A DNA stretch of 64,000 nt from Saxidomus purpurata. Taxonomy: Eukaryota > Mollusca > Bivalvia > Venerida > Veneridae. Where the stretch lies: positions 30,989,679 to 31,053,678 of the forward strand of contig JAFMSR010000019.1 of assembly GCA_022818135.1 (NCBI GenBank), in the 5' to 3' direction. The notes beneath the pieces were generated by a model that saw only the letters and a list, made by a program, of their open reading frames with translations, did no database searches and was not told the origin of the DNA. The position numbers and the translations under genes are program-made. Below are positions 35,343-47,800 of this stretch, in pieces; positions within the stretch are counted from its first letter, which is position 1; the number at the start of each line of letters is the position of its first letter.

Positions 35343-36829
35343 ACCCATTTATTTACTTTTTACTGCTGTTTTAATTATTCTTTTTAGCTTTTAAACCATT
35401 TTTAAATATTTTATGGCAAATAAACATAAAAATCTTCATTCATGTCAAATTAATAAGGATAATGGTAATGAAAAATTTAGACATACCAGGAACGGTCTAT
35501 AGAGCATTCCTGGACATTATGTATGAATACTATTTGATAACAGTAAAGTTTCGACACTACAGGTCAGTCAGTAGATGTGGTGTCGTGTCAGGCTTTGCTT
35601 GTTCAACCAGAATTGATTTCTTCGAGTCCTTTTGAGGCCATGCCTCAACATCAACCATCACCAATTTCCAAAATATTTACATGGAATTATTGTTTGTGGG
35701 CCATGACCATATTAATATCAACACGATTTATATCCAATTATTTATTAGCCAGCAAAGTGTCATTGAAAAGAGTAGATCAATCAATTTGAAATTCCTTAAC
35801 CTTTGTATTGAACAAGTAAACACCATTACATGCTGTTTATTCTACAGTTACTGTAACAACAGGTATTTTATGATATTTATTAGAATTACAATATCATGTC
35901 CATTCCATGCAGACCGCAATTTAAAATGAGCCTGCCATGGTCATATTTTAAAGCAAATGACCACAATGGAAAGAAATTAGGGAAACTATGTATCTCTCTT
36001 TTGTGTTATCCTCGGTGTATAATGTGCTTAGCATGGTTCATAATATCAGTTTCATACTGAAATGATTATCTCAATCCATCTAAAAAAAATTAATTCGTAA
36101 TGTACCTGTATCGGATCAATTTGCATGCTTCAAATGTATTTTATCGCATTGTGAATATATCAGCTGTTAGAATCAATTGTCGTTTACATTTATCATATCA
36201 TGGACAGTTATCTCCTTTCTTTATTTTACATTGATTAATAATGTTAAATGAACCATGCCAACACTGTATGCATACGCGAATACAACGATAAAAGCCAAGG
36301 AACACTTGTCAGTTAAACCTCACTGCTGTTAAACTCTAAGGCAAAATGTAAAATTGTACATACATTTTACGCATGGCTTGATCACGCAAAAAAACATGTT
36401 ATTTGTATATATATACCTGACGAACAAATATATACTAGCTTTTGCTTGCACCTGATCCGTGACGGAAGAGATGTGATACTAAAAATATAGAATCAATAAG
36501 TTCAACGTTTCGCTCTAGTTGCGACATAGTTGCTTACTAAACTGGAATGAGTGTACATGTATTTAAAGGAGAGATATGTGATGATTTTGGACAAATTGAT
36601 CTATAGATAGAGTTGAATGTGAGTACTCAATTAGTAGAGTTATAACCAATTTATATGTTCATTTGAAATGAAACTGTTTCAGTGTTTACTGCATGCAACT
36701 ATCATTATTATAAAACATTCTCAAACTAGAGCTATCGCTAAATGTGATTAATACCCCCAAAAGACTGCTTTATAAACTGAAGAAGTTCGTAGTAACATGA
36801 TACCTTGCAAACAAACTAAAAAGAGATAT
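35343..36829. other. Intergenic DNA between FReD fragment and tandem array
   Basis: The overlapping frames at 35577-35929 show no domain. I see nothing else that can be supported. Confidence 0.4.
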
Positions 36830-38375
36830 TGTTCTTGGCAATAACTCTGTAATTTGTCAAGATAGAGTTATGGTTCTTGTACACTGCACTTCCTCTCAAT
36901 GTGCTTGACCATTGTATTAAGACGTATTGAATTCCAACTTGTAGTTTTCAAGTTATGCTTCGGACAAGGAAAACTAACAAAGGGCAATAACTCAGTAAAT
37001 ACTCAAAATAGAGTTATAGTTCTTATACACTGCACTTCCTCTGAGTTTGCTTGATCATTGTATGAAATTGTATTGAATTCCAACTAGTAGTTTTCAAGTT
37101 ATGCTCCGGACAAGGAAAAGTAACAAAGGGCAATAACTCTGTAATTAGTCAAAATAGAGTTATGGTTCTTGTGCACTGCACTTCCTCTAAATGTGCTTGA
37201 CCATTGTATGAAGTTGTATTGAATTCCAACCAGTAGTTTTCAAGTAATGCTTCGGACAAGGAAAACTAATAAAGGGCAATAACTATGTAAATACTCAAAA
37301 TAGAGTTATAGCTCTTGTACACTGCACTTTCTCTGAGTTTGCTTGATCATTGTATGAAATTGTATTGAATTCCAACTAGTAGTTTTCAAGTTATGCTCCG
37401 GACAAGGAAAAGTAACAAAGGGCAATAACTCTGTAATTAGTCAAGATGGAGTTATGCTCCGGACAAGGAAAAGTAACAAAGGGCAATAACTCTGTAATTA
37501 GTCAAAATAGACAAGGAAATCGGACAAGGAAAACTAATAAAGGGCAATAACTATGTAAATACTCAAAATAGAGTTATAGCTCTTGTACACTGCACTCTCA
37601 ATGTGCTTGACCATTGTATGAAGTTGTATTGAATTCCAACTTGTAGTTTTCAAGTTATGCTTTGGACAAGGAAAACTAACAAAGGGCAATAACTCAGTAA
37701 ATACTCAAGATAGAGTTATAGTTCTTGTACACTGCACTTCCTCTGAGTTTGCTTGATCATTGTATGAAATTGTATTGAATTCCAACCTTTAGTTTTCAAG
37801 TTATGCTCCGGACAAGGAAAACTAACAAAGGGAAATAACTCTGAAATTAGTCAAGATGGAGTTATGGTTCTTGTGCACTGCACTTCCTCTCAATGTGCTT
37901 GACCATTGTATGAAGTTGTATTGTATCCAACTAGTAGTTTTCAAGTTATGCTCCGGACAAGGAAAAGTAACAAAGGGCAATAACTCTGTAATTAGTCAAA
38001 ATAGAGTTATGGTTTTTGTGCACTGCACTTCCTCTCAATGTGCTTGACCATTGTATGAAGTTGTATTGAATTCCAACCAGTAGTTTTCAAGTTATGCTCC
38101 GGACAAGGAAAAGTAACAAAGGGCAATAACTCTGTAATTAGTCAAGATGGAGTTATAGTTCTTGTGCACTGCACTTCCTCTCAATGTGCTTGACCATTGT
38201 ATGAAGTTGTATTGAATTCCAACTAGTAGTTTTCAAGTTATGCTCCGGACAAGGAAAATGCAACAGACCGCCCGACCGACCGACCGACCGACCGACCGAC
38301 CAACCGACCGACCGACCAACCACCGGGTGACTCCTATATACCCCCCTAAACTTCGTTTTTGGGGTATAATAATTT
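36830..38375 (+). repeat. 146-bp tandem array (about nine units) ending in (CCGA)n
   Basis: The landmark GCACTTCCTCT recurs at 36886, 37032, 37178, 37324, then about 37595, 37734, 37880, 38025 and 38170, giving a 146-bp unit. A rearranged, shortened unit lies at 37440-37560. The array finishes with CCGACCGACCGACCGACC at 38272-38320 and CCCCCTAAACTTCGTTTTTG then GGGTATAAT. The layout parallels 11220-11785. Frames reading across it are shadows. Confidence 0.88.
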
Positions 38376-40863
38376 TGAGCTACTATAACTTCCATCTGTT
38401 CATTGTCGAAAAGAGATAGTTACTTAGAGTTAGATTACCGTTGAATGTGACATTCAAGCGTTTAATGTTACAGAGCCACGTGTTGTATAACCATTTCCCC
38501 AGTCATGTTTTGATAGTATCACTTTAGCTTGTTTTTTTATACAAATGTACGACCGCAAATTGAAGGGACGAATGTATTCATGGTGAATTTTGTCACTCAT
38601 TGAGTTAATTTTAGAGGTGTAGTATTCCTTGCGTGGTCACATGACGATCACATGATTTAGCGCGGGAAAGAAATCGAGGGAAGGTCTATTTATAGTACAA
38701 TGTACAACGTTTACAGGCCTTTTGATGTGATTTATTGGTAGCTTTGGTTTGAAGAATGCCTTTACATTTTACTGGTGCATTTTACTCGTTTGGCTGCTGA
38801 ATCAGTTTTTGTTGTTTCATTCGTTCTTATTGTGAGTTATGTCTGTCACTCTTACGTTCGTGTTATTTTTGTTCGACAGCTGTCATTCATTGTCTTGCAT
38901 TTCGTACTAAACGTGGTGCACACTTTTTACAGCTAACAGCTCAAATTGTGAAACCAAATTTGACAAATAGACAGAAGAATGATGTTGAATACATGTATTT
39001 GGTAACGGTACGGCCGTGGATGATTTGTTTTAAAAACAATATACCGGTATGCCATTTATTGCTTAAAGAAATAATGTATTTTAACGTTTGAGTGTGATGG
39101 GTAGGCAAGAACATGTCGTTAATAATAGATGAAGCTATGTTATGTGTTGCAGACTATGATAGACTGAGATAGACCACTGTATACAATACATAGCCGAATA
39201 TTTAGTCTGTATATGTCTTCTTATAATATAATACACTCAACCACTTTTCTAAGTATACACCTAAAAGATGTCTTGTAGTTTATTCAATTTTTAAGATATT
39301 TTGATGAATATTTCAAAATCCTAAGATCAAAGATAGATATTTAACATTCCATCAGAGTTATAAAGATAGGTACCAAACACTATGGTATGCAGCGCTGTAA
39401 ACACAGTAACCCAAATATTCAAAAGTCACAAAAACGTCAAAATTACCAGACTGTGATCAATGTGCGCGTAAAACAGACACTCGTGTTTGATTCACTAATA
39501 TAAAATTAGCAGACTTGTGGCAATGTTTGCTCATTCAAATCCTTTAAGAAGATGTTCTTGGGCAGATGTAAAGTGTAAAAAGGAATTTTGACAGTTTTAA
39601 CTGATTTTAATCCTCAACTGCATTTCAACCGGATGAAGATTTGATAGAATATGAGTACCCTGACTTCATTTTCAACTCATTTGTCGCTTCGACGTACCCG
39701 TGTTTAAGAATTTGTATTCGGTATTTCTCATTGATCACTCATGGTCAGTTTGGTGTGTAAACATTTAAATTTGGAGAAAAACAGCACTGTATGGAATCAA
39801 TTAACAAGGCTTGTTGGATAAATGCATGGAAAAGGACATTCCAGTAAGGTTAGAAAGATTAAATCCATCATCAAATTTAGTGTTTGGAAGATATTTTGAT
39901 CAAGGCAGGATATAATGTATCTGGAATTGGTATTAAAAACCGTTTTTGTAACAAAAACTGAACTTTTCTAAATAATTTGGAACAAATTGATAATTACCGT
40001 AATTTACGGTTTTGTGAATTTCACATTAAGGTGTGCGGTGATGTAAACTCTGTAAGACAATTAATTTGCCATTCATTCTTATCAACTTTATACTGAATAT
40101 TAGAAGAATGAATCTAATAATTTGTTGACCAATTTTCATGAGCGTATCTTTAAAAATGGTTTTGATATTACATATAATTGTAGTGTATACTTAGAAAACT
40201 TGTTGAGTGTATACCATTGTTTTATAGATATCATGTAACATAAAGATTTGTACATGTAATTTAATAATTAGTATTTCGGTCAACAAAGAATAGTGTAAAT
40301 GAGTAAACGGTATGTCAGGAATTTGTTGCAACCTGTTTGTCCGGTGCGATAAGTGGTAACTGTTGTTTATTGGTACATTTCGATGATACGGGAAGTTGAT
40401 ATAATGGAATGCTTAGTTTTAATGTATCGATGTGTATTTCAGTTACAGACTGTAATACGGTGCAGAGTGTTATATGGAGAAAACATAATCGAGGCAACAT
40501 ATTCCCCCTGAAACCTAAAGCACGTTTTGTAGATCTGCGAGTGGTCAGTGGTCAGAAAACAGCAAAGAGAACAAACGCACATAGAAAAATGGTTCCCAGC
40601 TCCTACCGATGAAATACGTTCTCATACAAAATAATTCACAAAAAAAGGAAAAAATGTCACGGCTTGAATGTATTAAAAAGTGTACTTCATGAGGCATTCA
40701 CAGGCAGCAATCAGAAAGCTCCGCAGCTACAAATGTTGCACTTCAAGATAGGCATAGAGTTTGAATGATGCACATTCAGTCTTAAAATATAAACCTATAC
40801 ACTGTAAACCATCCTCCGGAAAAAAAAAAACATTGTATAGAAAGTTGTGAGTATCAGTCGCAA
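38376..40863. other. Upstream region of transporter copy 2
   Basis: No gene or matched repeat. The stretch just before 40864 (ACTGTAAACCATCCTCCGG) has faint similarity to the equivalent place before copy 1 (CATTGCAGCCATTCTCCAG), hinting that the duplication included some 5' flank. Confidence 0.4.
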
Positions 40864-43800
40864 ATGGTGAAATTTAGATCGGACTCAGACGTCGAAGAAA
40901 TCAACCTCAAACTATTAGGGGAAGGTAAGTCTAATTTCCATCATATTGAACGGACACGAGTTGATTAATGTGCATCTGTAACGTATACGCTTCCTTTCCC
41001 ATGTATCTGTTTATAAACATAAAATGTTTCTAAAATACGGGATACTCAACAATGAAAGCAAACTGTTACAAGAGTGTTACGTATAAACGTGTCTATATTA
41101 AAGATATGATATACTTGAAGACGTACAGGCTCTTTCATCGTAAATTACAGAATAGAAAGGAAAACTCGATAATAAATAAACGTTCTAACTTGCAACTTTT
41201 CTCTTGCTAACTCCCTGAATACAAATGTTTTCAGAAACTTTATGCAACTAACATATTTACATTTTTTGTAATATATAACAAACAAAAACGAAATCAGTTT
41301 CTACCTATAATATAGATATCTGGTGAATAACAAAGTCAAGCAAATTTGTAATTTCAGAGGTGAAACTGATTTGTATTGCTTTCAAATAAGCATCAAGTAC
41401 CGTTCGCTCAGGTCGAATCAGTGGATGTCTGTTCTATTTTAGCTAACATACATGTGCATTATACAATACACAATTGCTTAAGCTAAGCAGGAAACAATGA
41501 TTTTCGAGCATTCATGAAAATTACGGGGACCATTAATAATAATACTAGTAACAATATCTATATACGTGTTAGCGTCTTGCGTCTTAAGGAGGGAGCAAAG
41601 ACAATGGGAGTAAGAGTGAGGTTGGGTGCGCACCATAAACCGGTTTAAGCTCCCCAGTGGTGTTTTGCCACTGACCGTTCCAAGGCGGTGCCCCACTGTG
41701 TTCCTTTAATTGTTCGTTTTGTCCTCGTGTGTTTGCTTTGTATGCTAGTGTGTGTTGGTGGTGTATATGTGTGTGTGTGCATGATTGTGTGTGTGTGTCG
41801 CGTGTGTGTGTGTGTGTGTGTGTTGGTGGTGTGCGCTTCTGGGTGCTGTGGGGTTCGTTTTGGGGAGGCTGCGTTTTTGGTGCGTGGCATTCCCTGTTTG
41901 ATATTATTTTTGTTTTTTGTTTTTTTTTTTTTACATTTACACTAGTAAATGATGTATACGTGTAAGCTTCTTTGCATTTTAAGAGGGCAGCGAAGATGAG
42001 AACCAAACAACAAAAGATGCTGCTGAAGATATTGTAGACACAGATGCGACACCAGATCATATACTGATAGAACTGGGAGGATGCGGAGTGTTCCAAATGT
42101 TGCTGGCGTTTGTTATTCAGTCAATGAAGATCGTCGTAAGTTGGGGAATGGGAGGAAACGCCTTTTTCGCGTACGTTCCAAAATGGCGCTGTATAGATTA
42201 TCACAACAACTCAAGTATTTCTAATAACTACACGCTAAGCACCCTTTCACCAAACACTGCCACTCCCGGAGAAGAATATTGGAATGAAAAATGTCTGTCT
42301 GACTCAGGGGAAAAGTGTACGAAGTTTGAGTTTGACAAGAGTATTCATACACTTGTTAGTGAGGTAACATTTTTGTTTCAATTTCGTGATAACTGTATGT
42401 TAATTTTTTTAAATATTTTATTATGAAATAATATCCTTTCCAGCGGTTTTAGTTGTCTGATAAACAATGATTTGGAGTTCTGATAAGCGGTAATTCACCA
42501 GAAGACCGGAGGATTGGGTGGTTTACACCGGCACATCTGAACGACAAATATTAACTTATTACAATATACAATGTACTAGTATACGATTACTCATGTCAGT
42601 GAGTTAATAATTATACAATTTATTTATGACCATAATGTTGATATTTTGAATGTTTCAGTAGGTCATGAAATAATGTACAGTTAACATATTTGCGGATATT
42701 GAGTTTATTGAAATTTACATTCCTTTTTCTCTTTGCGTGTCAGTGTTTGTTTTTATAAGCAACAGGATTACCTTACACACATTTCTAATGATCAGTGAAC
42801 ATTTTCAGTTTGATCTGGTGTGCAACAATTCATGGGTTACAGCAACTATCATATCAATTCAAATGTTTGGAATGATGGCGGGTTCAATCTTAGTGGGTCA
42901 TCTATCAGATGTTTTCGGAAGGAAGAGACCATTTATAGCGTCTATGGGAATTTTGTTTGTTTTTCATCTTGTTTGTTACTTTTCCGTCAACTGGCAGATG
43001 TTTGCAGCTGGGAGATTCTTTGTAGGTAATTGGAGATTTATTACTATTCTGAAATCCACTTTTTATTTAAAAAACTAAGGTACTGTTTTCACATTTCTTA
43101 TTGACTCTAGACACTATTTAAATAACTTCTATATTTAATGGTGACTTACAGGCCCGTTGGGCCGGGTGCCTCATTTACTTTTTTATCATGACTTAGTTAA
43201 GTTATTCATATGTTCACAATCATAAACGTATTTACGTTGGACTGTAATTATCAGTATAAAGAGAGTTGTTGTATTTAAGAAATGGTCTAATCGGTTTAAA
43301 TCATTCTACATGAAATAGTTATGTCTTATAACCGAGATATGCTAGAACGACGTTTGGAAATTCTTATTTCTATAAATTGAGTTGTCTTTTCTTATTTTTT
43401 TTCAAAACCAGAAACTTAATTATCGTTGGGAAACTGGGTTTGAACGAAGAATATTCGCAGTATAAGTGTATCGTTATTGTGTTTAAGAATAATCTAATAC
43501 GAAGATATGATTTATTATATCAGTATATTTGAATTTATACGCTGCCAAATAATAAAATGTCACAAACGCTTCTGAAATATCATAATGAAAACTATTATGC
43601 AACATTTTCCGTAAATATTCTCAAACTGCTACATGTACCATGTTGATGTTCACTTGTGTTCTTCATTCTAGCATTAACTTTTACAGGTTATGTTTTGGAT
43701 GTCATTTTGTAGAAAATTGAATTTTTCACAAGGAACTGTTGCCGAACAGCTTTTAAGGGGCACTCCCTACATCTGGCAGATTATAACCTCAAAACATAGA

Positions 43801-44683
43801 TTATGTGTTCAATGAACGTAAAAATAATACAAGGTTTACCTCAAAAACATAAATAGTATAATCGATTGAGGTATTATGCTTTAACCTAATAAGTTTTATG
43901 ATATGCATTAGGTGATCAGCGAATATATTCAGTATTTCAAAAATATGATATCGGTAAACATGAAGTCGCCCTCATATTTTGGTGAAAAAACATAAGGTTC
44001 CTCGAACTGTCTGAAATTAACATATTTTTTAGAAAGAATCACAACAATTAAAAGCTTCCAGTATAAATTCCTGAAAACTATTTCAGTATATTTGAAATTA
44101 TACGCTACCAAATTGTATTTCTGAAATCATAATGATACCATATAATTAAGCGGTGCCGTCAAACACAATCAACCAACAGTTTTAATAAATTTTCTCAAAC
44201 TGCTATGTTAACTTTCACTTCTGTTCTTCATTATATTTATATATATATATTATATATAGTTTAAGATTTCATTTTGAGAAAATTGAATTTTCACCAGAAA
44301 CTGTGAGCGAGCAGCTTTAAGAAAAAAATTTGCACACCTTGTTTTAGTTAACTAGGGATATGTTCGAGGATTGTAAATCAATTTTTTCTCCTTTCGTTTA
44401 GGAATAGGATCTGCATTTTATCTGAGTATCTACTGTACCTTCCAAGGCGAATATACGCTCTCTAAGTGGCGTTCCACTGCTATCAGTTTTCCATCATGGG
44501 CAATACAACTCGGTCTGTTTACACTGTTTGCTTGGCTGCTCCACGACTGGGAATATATCACATTGATGATTTCTCTTGGTTCACTAGCGTTTTTGTCAAC
44601 ATGGTTGTAAGTGGATGTTTTACTCTAGTAATGTTACATGAACAATGTACATCTATCCGTCATATACTGCGAATTGGCTTCTA

Positions 44684-44739
<56 letters not shown>

Positions 44740-44796
44740 AATAATTTTTTATATAAATATTTTTTTTTTTTTTAAAAAAATTTTTTAATAAAAAAA

Positions 44797-44837
<41 letters not shown>

Positions 44838-47800
44838 TTTTTTTTAAAATTTTTTGATTTTTTTTTATTTTTATTTTGGCGTAACAAATTTTTATATTTA
44901 ATTATTTTTAAAAAAACAAAAAATTTTAATATAGGTAAGTGTTTATCTTTAAAGTTGCTTAATTCATACTGGTCATTGCAATTTCAATTCGAAGTCGAAG
45001 ACAGTTCTCTTACATGTGGTGTAATGTAGCAGTTTAATAATGTGACTGTTTACGATAATACTATTCAATGTAGCACTTGTATTATGAGACAGCTTTATAA
45101 TAAGAATAACAAAAATAGTAATAATGACAACAACAACAACAATATAATTACTTATGCATATACGTAATAATTATTAATAGCCGAATAGATGATGATAATA
45201 TAGTTGTTGTTCATGATAATGATGATGATGATGATGATGATGATGATAATATATTTGTCTGAAGGTAACATATAACATATATTTATATGTCATATGACTT
45301 TTGTTAAATTAAACACAAATAATAATACACTTATTTCATTTCAGTTTCCTTCCAGAAAGCTTTCGATGGCTTATAGCAAGAGACAGATCAAAAGAAGCAA
45401 AAAAATCGTCAAACAGATTTCAAGATGGAATAAAAAGCCAGCTCCGGACTATGACCAAATAGTTAGAACATTTAGTGAACTTCATCAAGAAAAATCTGAA
45501 TATTATAGTCTGATTGTACTATTCAGAAAACTTGCACTATTGAAGCTCACTCTTCCGTTGATAATGGGATGGTTCGTTTGCCAAGAGTAGGGTTGTCATG
45601 TTTACAGAATGTTGTTTACGTGTACACGAACATAAGAAAACGAACGTATCCCCCACCTTGAATATCTTTGACAAACCCTGTAACTATGGACGCACATTTT
45701 AGGCAAGGGCAAAAGAAAGACGGTTAATTTAAAACCAAATCCGTTTCGATTTGTGCTCCAGTAGTTCAATAATTTATCGGCTTGGCCGCCATATAAAGTG
45801 AAGAATAGTACAGTACCGATTATATGCGTAAACATGAGAGCCCTAGTCTGGAAGCATATTTTCGTTTATAATGTTGTCACATGTTTATCTGACGACTTTA
45901 TACAAAAAATGCAAATATTTGATGTTTTTTAGTTTTCATCTGTAAATATCATGATAAATTTTGATCTCTTTTATACGCTTCAGTTAAAATCTTCTTAGTA
46001 TAATGGATATAACATGATTTTTGTTTTTTGAAAATCGGCAGATTGTCTTAAACCTGCATTAGTTTTTCACGGTGAATTGTTATTTATAGTGGGACCGCCC
46101 AGAAAAAAAGTAACACGCCATAAATGAACGTGGTTATCAGATTTGAATATACAATATATGTGATTTTATTGAACAATTATTATGGAAGCTGGCTAAATAT
46201 AAACATGAACAATTTATCTATATAAGTAGATATTAACAACAGAGAAGGTTTTAACATTAAGAAACATATATGTGTATCTTTATTTTTCAGGTTATCTTTA
46301 GGTTTCATAAGCTATGGTATTGGGTTTAGTGTAAAGGACCTATCTGGCAATTTCTTCCTGAATATGTTCATTTCCGCCATAGTTTCAATACCGTCTAAAG
46401 TAATCTCAATATATCTTCAGAACATGTAAGTATATAACTGCTGAAACAAAAATACAAATAAGAGTTAAAAAGATATATATACAAATATATTATGTTTTTA
46501 GTGAGAGGGGCAGTTAAAAACAACTTCAACGGTATTGCGGTTATTTTCAGGCGGGCATTTACATAACCATCGTTCCTTGGGAGGGCACACACTACTGCCC
46601 CTTTCAGTAGTCGGAACGTAACAGTTGTCACACGGAGTGCACGATACACGCACGATGTACGCACGATACACGCACGTTAGACGCACGTTGCACGTTCGGT
46701 AAATACACGATAGCGATTCAGAACGATACACGATATACACAGTACGAAGCGCACGCTACACGCTACACGATAAACGGATTATACACGTTATACGATCACT
46801 TTGAGATTTCACATTTTATCTAGACTTAGACCTTTTAATCAGACCGAAAGAATAAGATCAATTAGAAGTTTCATACCTTAACAATAAAAAATGACATCGA
46901 TAAGTGTCAAAGATCCACAGTTTTCATATCACAGTATGTGTCAAATTTGAACACCTGTCGGAGTGACTTTGGCAGGAAATGATCCCGATGTGCGAGAAAA
47001 CGGGCGTAATTAATGTTAATGCCATCTACACTTTTCGTTAAATAAATTCTACATTAAAAGACGCTTTTTAGGACCGTGTTCAAGTATAATAATTTTATAC
47101 TGGAACCTTGAATTGATATGTTGATGGGTGTCAAGTGGGTGGGGTAAATTGACATTGAAGAAACTGAAAGCTTGAAATGGCGTTTTCGAATAAATCAAGC
47201 ATTTGGAACGGGGTTTTAATGTTATTTTGTAGTATTTATAGTTGTGATGATTATACAGCCCCTAATTTTGACCAATGTTTTAACAGAAAAAAGTTTTCAA
47301 CAATATTTAGGTTTTTTCCGGTAGCCCGAAAGTGAAAAAGTCCCTCTAGAAATCTAAGATTATTCTTAGAGGAGAGAAGATAATTAAAGCGCAATGCAGT
47401 ATTTATGTACTGTGGACTATGGTGATTAATTCTATGTAAAGTTTTATATCATGTTACTTTATATTGTGTTTTAGTGGGCCTACTCTATAGGTGGGGTATA
47501 TAAAAACACATAGAAAAAATGAACCTCTAGGAAACAGTGATATTTTCTAGAGTGAAGAGGGTTATTAAAAGTTAATCTTTATTTCAATGTAGTTTAATTC
47601 TTGGCACGCAGTTTCATATACTTTATGTCACTGCTACCATTCTTTTAGATTCAGAACCCCTGTTGAGGTGGTTTGAGTAATACTTTATTGGGGTAGTAAT
47701 AAATTTAAAAGTAAAAATTAAACAGACTGTTTTAAACAGACTGTTAGTATTATAAATTTTCCACCCATTTTGGGATAAAATTTATAAAACTTTCTAGGAA

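Noticed and set aside
41584..42096. 170-codon minus-strand frame with Thr/His repeats
   Set aside because: It reads through the (GT)n tail of an R1 copy and then antisense to exon 2 of transporter copy 2.
45294..45590. 98-codon frame taken as a separate small protein
   Set aside because: It is exon 5 of transporter copy 2: shadow frame before the A-run, true frame after it.
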